This document shows, in pieces, positions 1 through 6,500 of a stretch of 9,685 nucleotides of DNA. This DNA comes from Hydrogenimonas sp. (GTDB lineage Bacteria > Campylobacterota > Campylobacteria > Campylobacterales > Hydrogenimonadaceae). The notes below the pieces were generated by a model that saw only the letters and a program-made list of their open reading frames with translations, searched no databases and was not told the DNA's origin. Location of the stretch: the NCBI RefSeq assembly GCF_029933015.1, contig NZ_JAOZOZ010000060.1:1-9685 (forward strand), written 5' to 3'. A program made the position numbers and the translations under genes. Position 1 is the stretch's first letter; every line of letters begins with the position of its first letter.

Positions 1-1187
1 AACAGCAGCGTCGGTCCGAACTTCCATCCCCATATGATGAAAAGCACCATCCACAACGTCGCGGCGGCATCGAAAAGCCATCCCAGATCGAGGCCGAAAC
101 CCATCCCGAGCGAATAGAAGAATCTCACCAGTACCACCGCTTCGGTGAGCCAGAAGAGGGCTACCGAAACTCTGTCGGCGTGGGGCACCTGTCCCGAGTG
201 GCCCAGGGTGACCCTGGTGCCGAAGCCGATGAGGATCGTCGTGACGAATCCCAGGGCGACCAGGTGCATACCCGCGAAGAGGAAAGAGGTCTGCAGCCAG
301 ATCTCCGCCAGGCGGGTAACGGCGTCGATCAGCAGACCGGCCGGAAGCCAGAAGAGTCCCAGGTGCAGGACCCACAGGATGGCCGGAGAGGTGAAGACGG
401 GGAGTTTCCAGCTTAGAAATTCCCGCAGCAGATAGAGCGCCAGCACGAGGGTGACGGCGATTTCCGGCCAGATCCACTCCATCGCGAAACAGAGGGTTTT
501 GACGGTCAGGAGTGCGAGGACGACAGGGACGAAACGCTCGGGTTTGCTTATCGCCACGTGGCTGAAGAAGGGAATCATCCGCTGGGCGACGACGAAGGTC
601 AGAAAGATCAGGTAGAGATAGAAACCGATCCCCATGGCGAAGGGCTGCCAGCCGAAACGGACCCCGAAAATGGCGTAGGTGATGCCGACGACGAAGATCA
701 GATGGGAGAGGAGGCCCAGAGCGTGGGCCGTCAACAGCCACATCGGATCGCTCTTTTCGGGAGATCCGCCGGCGAGATAGATGAGGCGGAAGTTGCTGAC
801 GGCAAAGAGATTGCCCGCAAAGAGGGTCAGTGCTCCCACTACCGCCAGAGGTGGAAAGAGCAGGGCTCCGGCCACGAAGAGCAGTCCTCCCGCCTCGTAA
901 AGCAGAAAGAGCCGGGTGTAGATGCTCCGCGGTACCGGCTGTGTCATGCAAAAGCGCGGAAACGTCGTCAGCAAGAATCCGTGGAAAAAGTGGCTGAAGA
1001 CGATGAAGAGCATCGCGTATCCGTGAAAGAGGGAAGCGTCGATTTTCAGGGGAACGATTCCCTTGTAGCCCAGCATGAACGGAAGCATGGAAACCACGGC
1101 CCAGACGATTCCCATCAGAAAAAAGGGCTGATGGGGCTGGGAGAGAAAGTAATCGAACTTCGGGGATTTGAGACTGTCTGATCGCAT
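1..1187 (-). CDS. nnrS: NnrS family heme/copper membrane protein (3' end off window)
   Basis: This gene reads leftward off the window edge, and 395 codons are visible. NnrS proteins are about 400 residues, so only a few residues should be missing. The product is almost entirely hydrophobic, with about ten to twelve membrane segments. Motifs match the family as I know it: QPHQPFFLMG at 17-26, the FHGYAML...HGFLLTTFPRF block at 54-79, QRMIPFF at 202-208, and TRVTLGHSG at 324-332, with histidines 19, 55, 66, 69 and 330 as candidate heme or copper ligands. NnrS proteins are associated with tolerance of nitric oxide and nitrosative stress and often sit near denitrification genes. Their biochemical reaction is not settled. 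The start is ATG at 1187, preceded by AGGAG at 1196-1200 with 8-base spacing. The gene lies 41 bases downstream of a GGDEF/EAL gene on the same strand, so co-transcription is likely. Confidence 0.88.
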   Translation of the reverse strand, partial: MRSDSLKSPKFDYFLSQPHQPFFLMGIVWAVVSMLPFMLGYKGIVPLKIDASLFHGYAMLFIVFSHFFHGFLLTTFPRFCMTQPVPRSIYTRLFLLYEAGGLLFVAGALLFPPLAVVGALTLFAGNLFAVSNFRLIYLAGGSPEKSDPMWLLTAHALGLLSHLIFVVGITYAIFGVRFGWQPFAMGIGFYLYLIFLTFVVAQRMIPFFSHVAISKPERFVPVVLALLTVKTLCFAMEWIWPEIAVTLVLALYLLREFLSWKLPVFTSPAILWVLHLGLFWLPAGLLIDAVTRLAEIWLQTSFLFAGMHLVALGFVTTILIGFGTRVTLGHSGQVPHADRVSVALFWLTEAVVLVRFFYSLGMGFGLDLGWLFDAAATLWMVLFIIWGWKFGPTLL

Positions 1188-1214
1188 GTGCGGCACTCCT
1201 GTTTTGAAGTGCAT

Positions 1215-1220
1215 ATTGTA
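1215..1220 (-). promoter_or_regulatory. possible -10 element for nnrS
   Basis: Read on the minus strand, the 41-base gap between the EAL gene and nnrS contains TACAAT, which matches the sigma70 -10 consensus at five of six positions, about 28 bases before the nnrS ATG. No convincing -35 lies 16-18 bases upstream; that stretch is inside the end of the EAL gene and reads as AG repeats. It could be a weak internal promoter that uncouples nnrS from the upstream gene, or it could be chance. Confidence 0.25.
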
Positions 1221-1228
1221 TCAGATTG

Positions 1229-3148
1229 TCAGGCGATCTCTCTTTGTTTGAGGATCTCTTCCAACGGCTGGGGCTGGTGGAGATAGTAGCCCTGGATATT
1301 GGTGATTCCGATGGCACGGACGGTGTCGTAGATCGATTCGTCGGAGACGAACTCCGCCACGGTTTCGATATTGTAGTTTTTCGCCAGGTTGTGGATGATC
1401 TCCACGAACTCTCTGGAGTCGGGATTTTTGTCGATGTTCTTGATGAAGGAGCCGTCGATCTTGAGGTTGTCGACTTTGAGCTTGAGGATTCTGGCGAAGT
1501 TGGAGTAGCCCGAGCCGAAATCGTCGATGGCTATTTTGACGCCGAAACGTTTGATGCGTTCGATGAAAGCGGCGATCTCTTCGTAGTTTTCGGTCTCTTC
1601 CGATTCGAGCAGCTCGAAGGTGACGTGGTCGCTGTAGCTCGACATGGCGAGCCGGTCGATGATGAAATCCCGGGTGGGTCTGTGGTGGATGTCGTCGGCG
1701 GAGAGGTTGATGCTCAGATGAAGCCCGTGACGCTCGACGGTATCCATCGCCTTCGTGAAGATGATCTTCGTGATTTCGGAGTAGAGGCGGATCTGTTTGG
1801 CCAGAGGGATGAACTGGTAGGGAGAGTAGATTTTGCCATCTTTTCCGACGAGTCTGGCGAGCACCTCGTATTTGACCACCTCCCTGGTCCGTGTGTCTGC
1901 GATCGCCTGGAACCAGGGGACGATGCGCCGCTCCTTCAGAGCGCTGGTGAGCTCCTTCGTCATCATGATGTTTTCGAGATAGCGGTGGGGTTTGATGAGG
2001 TCGTCGGAGTAGAGGACCATGCTTTCGTTGGAGTGTTTGGCGTGTTTGAGGGCCATGTCGGCCTTGACCAGCGGCTGTTTCTGATCGATCGCCACACCGA
2101 TGGAGATCTGCAGGATAAATTCGCCGTTGGTGTCGTTGAAATGGAACTCCCTTGCGAATTTCGACGCCTGCGTGATCATCGAGAGGAAAGTTCCCGAGGA
2201 TTTTTCGTTCTGTTCCACGATGGCGAACTCGTCTCCCTGCAGATGGTAGATTTCGTAGATGTAGGGGATGATCTGTCTCAGATAGGCGGCGTAGTCTTTG
2301 ATGATCTTGTCTCCGACGTCCGAGCCGAAGAGGTCGTTGTAGGACTGGAAGCGGTCGATGTTGAAGATGGCGACCGACGCGGTTTCGGAAGTGCTGATCT
2401 TTTCGACGAAACTGAGGCGGTTGGGCAGTTTCGTCAGAGGATTTTTCTTCAGATGCTCCAGCGCCTCCTCGGTCCGTTTCTTGACCTCCGTCTCCAGCTC
2501 TTCCGAATAGCGGGCCAGCTCCTCGTTCGCCTCGGCCAGTTTCTTCTGGAAATCTTCCCGCTCCTCGAGGTAGAGTTTCAGTTTCCGGTTCAGTGAGTTG
2601 ACTTCAAGAAGAAGCAGAAAGAGCATGGTCAGTGTCGTAGCCGCCAGGAAAAAAGAGACATAGAAGGTGGCCTGAAGGGTCTTTTTTCGCTCGTCGATGT
2701 AGTTTTCGAAAGATTCGATATAGACTTTTCTCAAATCGACGATCTTTCGATGCAGCGCTTCGTACTCTTTCCCGAGTCGCTCGGGATCGAGTGTGGCGGG
2801 CATGTTCGGCAGCGCTTCGAACTTCTGTCGCAGCCTTTCGCAGGCCCGTTCGATCCTGTAGATTTTCAGGACGTTTTCGTTGTAGCTGCAGACTCTATCC
2901 AGTAGTGCGAGAGTTTCGTGTACTGACGATTTCTCCCCTTCCTCCGGGGATGCCGCGAAAGTTTTGAGGGCGAAAGTTTTATGGAGTGTCGAGGCGAGAT
3001 CGTCGGTGGGGATCAGGACATTTGTGTCGAAATTCCTTCTGACATCCTGCAGCTCCATCGCCTCTTTGAGGGAGAGGATGAGAAAGATACCGGCGATGAA
3101 AAAGACGATGAATACACCGAGAAAGCGGATGGTCATGTTTCTGGTCAT
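1229..3148 (-). CDS. membrane GGDEF/EAL cyclic-di-GMP protein, probable phosphodiesterase
   Basis: The protein has 639 residues from the ATG at 3148. Order: transmembrane segment at about 6-27, a mostly helical periplasmic region at about 30-160 with two cysteines (87, 103), a second transmembrane segment at about 161-183, a charged coiled coil at about 184-235, GGDEF domain at about 236-385, EAL domain at about 395-637. The cyclase motif is QGDEF (304-308), the I-site RxxD is absent, and the opening motif is NPLTKLPNR. The EAL domain looks intact: EVL in place of EAL (428-430), N481, E515, the DDFGSGYS box (D542, D543), K563, E599 and Q619. It is therefore probably a cyclic-di-GMP phosphodiesterase controlled by its periplasmic sensor, with the GGDEF domain possibly binding GTP as a regulator. 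The start was chosen because AGGA lies 10 bases upstream and the promoter at 3204-3232 would put longer TTG starts upstream of the transcript. nnrS follows after 41 bases. Confidence 0.9.
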   Translation of the reverse strand: MTRNMTIRFLGVFIVFFIAGIFLILSLKEAMELQDVRRNFDTNVLIPTDDLASTLHKTFALKTFAASPEEGEKSSVHETLALLDRVCSYNENVLKIYRIERACERLRQKFEALPNMPATLDPERLGKEYEALHRKIVDLRKVYIESFENYIDERKKTLQATFYVSFFLAATTLTMLFLLLLEVNSLNRKLKLYLEEREDFQKKLAEANEELARYSEELETEVKKRTEEALEHLKKNPLTKLPNRLSFVEKISTSETASVAIFNIDRFQSYNDLFGSDVGDKIIKDYAAYLRQIIPYIYEIYHLQGDEFAIVEQNEKSSGTFLSMITQASKFAREFHFNDTNGEFILQISIGVAIDQKQPLVKADMALKHAKHSNESMVLYSDDLIKPHRYLENIMMTKELTSALKERRIVPWFQAIADTRTREVVKYEVLARLVGKDGKIYSPYQFIPLAKQIRLYSEITKIIFTKAMDTVERHGLHLSINLSADDIHHRPTRDFIIDRLAMSSYSDHVTFELLESEETENYEEIAAFIERIKRFGVKIAIDDFGSGYSNFARILKLKVDNLKIDGSFIKNIDKNPDSREFVEIIHNLAKNYNIETVAEFVSDESIYDTVRAIGITNIQGYYLHQPQPLEEILKQREIA

Positions 3149-3203
3149 CGAAGTGTCGTCCTCTCTTTCGCCCCGTTTTCCGATAGGAAGGTTTTTATAA
3201 TTT

Positions 3204-3232
3204 ATAATATGTCGTGATAATAATCGTCCCAA
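3204..3232 (-). promoter_or_regulatory. sigma70-type promoter for the GGDEF/EAL (-nnrS) unit
   Basis: On the minus strand, TTGGGA (3227-3232) and TATTAT (3204-3209) are separated by exactly 17 bases. They match the -35 and -10 consensus at 4/6 and 5/6 positions. Transcription would begin near 3197, giving a leader of about 50 bases before the ATG at 3148. The region is strikingly AT-rich compared with the genes on either side. Confidence 0.6.
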
Positions 3233-3244
3233 TCCGCGTAATCT

Positions 3245-3268
3245 TTAATTCGAGAACAAAAGAATTAA
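3245..3268. repeat. inverted repeat in the divergent control region, possible operator
   Basis: TTAATTC at 3245-3251 and GAATTAA at 3262-3268 are perfect 7-base inverted arms with a 10-base AT-rich spacer. The element ends 23 bases upstream of the TATAAT of the tonB operon and begins 12 bases upstream of the -35 of the leftward promoter, so a bound protein could affect either direction. The arm spacing resembles a dimeric repressor or activator site, but I do not recognise the regulator. The arms do not match a Fur box. Confidence 0.35.
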
Positions 3269-3291
3269 CGTTTAATCCAACATCTTTTGAA

Positions 3292-3297
3292 TATAAT
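3292..3297 (+). promoter_or_regulatory. -10 element of the tonB operon promoter
   Basis: A perfect TATAAT lies 13 bases before the proposed tonB ATG. No good -35 is seen at 16-18 bases; the region at 3269-3276 reads CGTTTAAT. A weak -35 box is common in Campylobacterota promoters. Transcription would start near 3303-3305, leaving a leader of only a few bases if ATG 3311 is used, or about 22 bases if GTG 3326 is used. Confidence 0.5.
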
Positions 3298-3310
3298 CGA
3301 TGCAACTTAT

Positions 3311-4057
3311 ATGCGGCAGGTGGACGTGTTCGACGAAAAATATGTGGGGCGGTATCTCTTCTTTTCCATTCTCATCACCGTGGTGATCGCCGAAGCGTTG
3401 ATTCTGCTCTATGTCCATCTGGAGACGCCCCCTTCGAAACAGCGTGCCAAAGAGCGGGTGGTACATGTACACATCTCCCAGGCCAAACCCAAGCCGGTGG
3501 TCAAAGAGGTGGCCAAACCCGTGCCGAAACCGCCGAAGAAGATAGAACCTAAGCCTAAGCCGAAGCCCAAACCCAAGCCGAAACCGAAACCGAAAAAGAT
3601 CGTCAAACCGAAGCCAAAGCCCAAACCCAAACCCAAACCGGTCGAAAAGGTTGTGGAGGTTCCGAAAAAACCGGTCGTGCCGGTGGAAAAAACCGAAAAA
3701 AAGATCGTGCCGAAACCGGTTGAAAAGAAGATGGCGCCCCCGCCGCAGGATACCGAGAAGATCGACCGCATCCGGGCCCTCTATCTGCAAAAGGTCAGAG
3801 AGAGGATCGAGCGGCGCAAATATTATCCCAGAATGGCGAAAAAACTTCGACAAACGGGCCGGGTTGAGGTACAATTTGTGATTCGAAAGGACGGATCGGT
3901 CGATCGTGTGAAAGTGGTTTCGCCCTGCCGGTACAAAAAACTGAACAAAGCGGCGGTACGGACCATCGAGAAGATCGGAAAGTTCGATCCGCTTCCGGCC
4001 GAACTGCATGTCGATGCGCTCAAGATCACGGTGCCCATCGACTATCGAATCAAATAG
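3311..4057 (+). CDS. tonB: energy transducer TonB
   Basis: The protein has 248 residues from ATG 3311. It links the inner-membrane ExbB-ExbD proton channel to outer-membrane TonB-dependent receptors. A single N-terminal transmembrane anchor lies at about 15-36. A periplasmic Pro/Lys-rich spacer at about 58-145 includes two runs of alternating Lys-Pro. The C-terminal TonB domain at about 150-248 shows YYP (171-173), GRVEVQFVIRKDG (183-195), the VKVVSP strand, LNKAA (211-215) and FDPLP (225-229), all typical of the fold. Start choice is uncertain. An in-frame TTG at 3287 lies upstream of the TATAAT and is unlikely. ATG 3311 has no visible Shine-Dalgarno. GTG 3326, preceded by AGGTGG, would give a protein five residues shorter. 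exbB follows after 8 bases. The exact receptor substrate (iron siderophore, cobalamin, other) is not shown by the sequence. Confidence 0.88.
   Translation: MRQVDVFDEKYVGRYLFFSILITVVIAEALILLYVHLETPPSKQRAKERVVHVHISQAKPKPVVKEVAKPVPKPPKKIEPKPKPKPKPKPKPKPKKIVKPKPKPKPKPKPVEKVVEVPKKPVVPVEKTEKKIVPKPVEKKMAPPPQDTEKIDRIRALYLQKVRERIERRKYYPRMAKKLRQTGRVEVQFVIRKDGSVDRVKVVSPCRYKKLNKAAVRTIEKIGKFDPLPAELHVDALKITVPIDYRIK
3551..3640 (+). repeat. Lys-Pro coding hexanucleotide repeat tract in tonB
   Basis: Degenerate 6-base units of the form AAR-CCN encode two alternating Lys-Pro runs, residues 81-95 and 99-110 of TonB, separated by a short K-I-V linker. The units vary at third positions, so this is not a pure microsatellite. 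The tract is still prone to gain or loss of whole units without a frameshift. In TonB such tracts form a stiff extended rod across the periplasm, and their length sets its reach. Confidence 0.8.
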
Positions 4058-4065
4058 GACAGCGA

Positions 4066-4593
4066 ATGAATCTGATGCACTACATCGAATCGGGCGGGAT
4101 CATCATGGAGATACTGGTGGCCATGAACACCATCGGCATCGCCGTGATGGTGACCAAATGGATCCAGTTCTGGCGCTACAACCGCAACAAGAAGCTTCAC
4201 GCCGACGAGATCGTAGCCGATTTCGGCGAACTCGGATCCAACGACAGGGATACGCTCCTGCTGATCATCAAAGAGCTGCTCCAGAGCCGCCTCAAGAGGC
4301 TCGAAAGCGGCATGCCCACCATCAAGATCATCGCGACGACGGCGACACTTTTCGGATTGCTGGGAACCGTCGTCGGTGTTTTGATGGCCTTCGAGGCGAT
4401 CGCGAAGATCGGCATGGGCGACCCCTCCGTCTTCGCCAAGGGTATCTCGATGGCGCTGGTGACGACGGTGGGAGGTCTCATCGTGGCGATCGTCCACACG
4501 ATCGGCTACAACTATCTGATCGCCTATCTCGATTCGATCGAAGCCAACATCGAGGCGGAGCTGCTGCTGCGCTTCTATGGAGAGAGATCTTGA
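4066..4593 (+). CDS. exbB: MotA/TolQ/ExbB proton channel family protein
   Basis: The protein has 175 residues, shorter than E. coli ExbB (244). It is the pentameric inner-membrane channel subunit that, with ExbD, converts proton flow into movement of TonB. Three membrane segments are visible: about 12-34, about 86-110 containing the family motif GLLGTVVG (97-104), and about 127-151 with ISMALVTTVGGL. A cytoplasmic loop of charged residues lies between the first and second. The start is ATG 4066 with AGGA at 4056-4059, which overlaps the end of tonB. The stop TGA overlaps the TTG start of exbD by the 4-base string TTGA. Position between tonB and exbD favours ExbB over TolQ or MotA, although a TolQ-like role cannot be excluded from sequence alone. 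Confidence 0.88.
   Translation: MNLMHYIESGGIIMEILVAMNTIGIAVMVTKWIQFWRYNRNKKLHADEIVADFGELGSNDRDTLLLIIKELLQSRLKRLESGMPTIKIIATTATLFGLLGTVVGVLMAFEAIAKIGMGDPSVFAKGISMALVTTVGGLIVAIVHTIGYNYLIAYLDSIEANIEAELLLRFYGERS
4579..4592 (+). promoter_or_regulatory. ribosome binding site and TTG start of exbD
   Basis: GGAGAG at 4579-4584 sits 5 bases before TTG at 4590-4592. No ATG or GTG is available in this frame near the beginning of the ExbD homology, and the TTG gives the expected short, positively charged N-terminus (three arginines) before the transmembrane segment. The TTG shares bases with the exbB stop codon, which suggests translational coupling. Confidence 0.7.
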
Positions 4594-4982
4594 GACGACG
4601 GGAGTCTTTGACCCTGGACATGACGCCGCTGGTGGATGTCGTCTTTTTGCTTCTGATCTTCTTTCTGGTCACCTCCGTCTTCAAAAAGGAGGAGCTGGCG
4701 CTGCTTCTGAACCTTCCGGAAGGGAAAGAGGGCGGAAAGATGGTGGAGAAGAAGGAGGCGATCATCGAGATGGGCAGCGATACGCTCGCCTACAACGGCC
4801 GACCCATCACGCTCGACGCGCTGGACGACGCCCTGGCGAAGATCGGTGACAAGCAACTGCCCGTCGTCGTCCGGATCGACGAAAAGGTCGAGTACGGCCG
4901 TATCATCAAGCTCTTCGACATGCTGAAAAAACACCACCTGAGCAACATCGCGCTGGTGGAAAAAGAGGGAGGAACAAAATGA
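4590..4982 (+). CDS. exbD: biopolymer transporter ExbD
   Basis: The protein has 130 residues, the usual family length. It is the single-span partner of ExbB. The start is TTG 4590, overlapping the exbB stop. The short cytoplasmic tail RRRESLTLDMTPLVD leads into one transmembrane helix at about 13-30, with the conserved membrane aspartate at D16 (LVDVVF), the residue that carries protons in this family. A periplasmic domain at about 45-125 follows, with PVVVRIDEKVEYGRIIKLFDMLK matching the ExbD/TolR fold. It ends at the TGA of an ATGA overlap with the next gene. The adjacent exbB and tonB make ExbD more likely than TolR. Confidence 0.9.
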   Translation: MRRRESLTLDMTPLVDVVFLLLIFFLVTSVFKKEELALLLNLPEGKEGGKMVEKKEAIIEMGSDTLAYNGRPITLDALDDALAKIGDKQLPVVVRIDEKVEYGRIIKLFDMLKKHHLSNIALVEKEGGTK

Positions 4983-5332
4983 AAAGAACCATCATCACGA
5001 CCATCATGACATTGGCTGTGCTTCTGGGCCTGGGGGGATGTACCCAGGAGACGCAGAACCAGCTGGGCCGCGCCGTACAGAACTGGACGGGTACCAACGG
5101 GGTGCTCGACATCTACGAAGGGGGCAATCTGGTGATGCGCTTCATCAAGATCGACAAGCTCACCACGGCCCGGGGCACCGGAGACGGCCAGCCGCGGCAG
5201 TACCGCTACGGCTACGGCTATCTCGACAAAAACTTCAACTACAAACACGACAAGGACGAGCCTTCCCAAAAGCTCTATTTCGAGATCAGCAACTTCACCC
5301 CCTACATCTTTTACGAAAACCCCTACGACTGA
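4979..5332 (+). CDS. small lipoprotein of unknown function with EF-hand-like loop
   Basis: The protein has 117 residues. The N-terminus is a lipoprotein signal: MKR, a hydrophobic stretch to about residue 17, and the lipobox LGGC with the acylated cysteine at 21. The mature part is about 97 residues and contains NGVLDIYEGG (40-49), a K-I-D-K-L-T-T-A-R segment (57-65), a Tyr/Gly-rich stretch YRYGYGYL (75-82) and EISNFTPYIFYE (102-113). Residues 83-94 fit a calcium-binding EF-hand-like spacing (D83, N85, N87, K89, D91, E94). Start ATG 4979 overlaps the exbD stop in ATGA and follows a strong AGGGAGGA (4966-4973), so it is translated with exbD. Similar short proteins may occur in related Campylobacterota, but that is memory, not a search. 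I assign no function; an envelope role is inferred from the lipobox and the neighbours. The residue after cysteine is Thr, not Asp, so outer-membrane sorting is plausible. Confidence 0.8.
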   Translation: MKRTIITTIMTLAVLLGLGGCTQETQNQLGRAVQNWTGTNGVLDIYEGGNLVMRFIKIDKLTTARGTGDGQPRQYRYGYGYLDKNFNYKHDKDEPSQKLYFEISNFTPYIFYENPYD

Positions 5333-5341
5333 GGATAGACC

Positions 5342-6445
5342 GTGCACAGACTCGACACCATCGAACTTTTTATCAAGCTTCTGTCGTTTCGGTCGGTGAC
5401 GCCCGACGACGACGGGGCGCTCACCTTCATCCGTGACTATCTGGACGGTTTCGAAGCCGAATGGGTCAACCGCGTCAACGTCAAGAACCTCTTTCTCCAC
5501 AAAAGGTTCGGCGACGGTCCGCATCTGTGCTTCGCGGGCCATATCGACGTGGTGCCGCCCGGCGACGGATGGGAGAGCGACCCCTTCGTGCCGAAAGCGG
5601 AGGGGGGATACATCTACGCCCGGGGCGCGCAGGATATGAAGAGCGGCGTGGCCGCCTTCGTGCAGGCGTGCCGGGAAGCCGAACACTTCGACGGGACCCT
5701 CTCGCTGCTGCTCACCTCCGACGAGGAGGGTGAGGCCAGACACGGCACCGTCGAGGTGCTCAGATGGCTCAAAGAGCGCGATTTTCTTCCCGACTACGCC
5801 GTGGTAGCCGAGCCCACCTGCGAGAAGGTTTTCGGCGACGCCATCAAGATCGGACGTCGGGGCTCCATCAATGGAATCATCGAGAAGATCGGCAAACAGG
5901 GCCACGCCGCCTACCCGGAAAAAGCGGTCAACCCGATCCACAAAGTCGCCCAGGTGCTGCCCCACATCGCCGGGGTCGACCTGGACGAGGGGGACGAGTT
6001 TTTCGCCCCCAGCAAATTCGTCATCACCGACATCCGGGCCGGCATGGAGGTGACCAACGTCACCCCAGGAAAACTGAAGATGATGTTCAATGTCCGCAAC
6101 AACACCAAAACCACGAAAGAGGATATCGAAGCCTTCGTCGACCGCTACTTCAAGGACATGAACTACATGCTGACGATCACCCAGTCGGCCAAACCCTTCA
6201 TGACCGACAAAGACTCCAAAATCGTCGAAGCGATCACGAAAGCGATCGAAAAGATCACCGGCGTGCAGACGAAATACTCCACCGCCGGCGGCACCAGCGA
6301 CGCCCGCTTCTTCGGGGAGTTCGGGGTGGACGTGGTGGAGTTCGGCGTACGCAACGACACGATCCACGCCCCCAACGAGCGGACCACCGCCGAGGAGGTG
6401 AGAGGGCTGAAACGGATCTTCGACGAAGTGATTAGGTCCTTCTGA
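5342..6445 (+). CDS. dapE: succinyl-diaminopimelate desuccinylase
   Basis: The protein has 367 residues, close to the family's usual 375. It is a cytoplasmic dinuclear zinc M20 peptidase-family enzyme that hydrolyses N-succinyl-LL-2,6-diaminopimelate to LL-diaminopimelate and succinate, in the succinylase route to lysine and peptidoglycan. The metal and catalytic residues are all visible: H67 in GHIDVVP, the bridging D98 in GAQDMKSG, the general base E128 with E129 in SDEEGE, E157 in VAEPT, and H342 in NDTIHAPNE. The dimerisation domain is at about 170-280 with RRGSINGII and GKQGHAAYP. GGTSDARF (316-323) is typical of DapE rather than ArgE. Start GTG 5342 is preceded by GAGGA (5331-5335) at 6 bases, just after the lipoprotein stop, 9 bases away. 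It is the last gene of the tightly packed tonB unit. Confidence 0.93.
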   Translation: MHRLDTIELFIKLLSFRSVTPDDDGALTFIRDYLDGFEAEWVNRVNVKNLFLHKRFGDGPHLCFAGHIDVVPPGDGWESDPFVPKAEGGYIYARGAQDMKSGVAAFVQACREAEHFDGTLSLLLTSDEEGEARHGTVEVLRWLKERDFLPDYAVVAEPTCEKVFGDAIKIGRRGSINGIIEKIGKQGHAAYPEKAVNPIHKVAQVLPHIAGVDLDEGDEFFAPSKFVITDIRAGMEVTNVTPGKLKMMFNVRNNTKTTKEDIEAFVDRYFKDMNYMLTITQSAKPFMTDKDSKIVEAITKAIEKITGVQTKYSTAGGTSDARFFGEFGVDVVEFGVRNDTIHAPNERTTAEEVRGLKRIFDEVIRSF

Positions 6446-6500
6446 ATCCACGAAAGTTTCACGACAGCGTGTTAACATAGAAAAAAAAGAAGGACGTTGT

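Noticed and set aside
180..1181. Plus-strand open frames at 145-435, 180-416 and 558-1181
   Set aside because: They are antisense to the NnrS gene, which shows continuous hydrophobic segments and family motifs, and their charged low-complexity products have no domain.
1226..2596. 456-codon open frame on the plus strand antisense to the GGDEF/EAL gene
   Set aside because: The translation is dominated by Val, Asp, Gly and Phe with no domain, as expected from the complement of a GC-biased gene. The minus-strand reading has full GGDEF/EAL motifs.
3215..3229. Fur-box-like sequence (TGATAAT followed by ATCGTCC)
   Set aside because: One 7-base half-site is exact but the other matches only 4 of 7, too weak to call an iron-responsive site even next to tonB.
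3149..3232. TTG start at 3232 giving a 667-residue GGDEF/EAL protein
   Set aside because: It coincides with the -35 box of a well-spaced promoter and would precede the transcript start. The added 28 residues look non-coding.
4008..4589. Upstream extension of the exbD frame back to 4008
   Set aside because: This part is Arg/His-rich and overlaps exbB in another frame. ExbD homology begins only at the TTG 4590.
6446..6500. Terminator or separate promoter between dapE and the thioredoxin-like gene
   Set aside because: Only a 4-base stem (CACG/CGTG) is present, and no paired -35/-10 with proper spacing was found.
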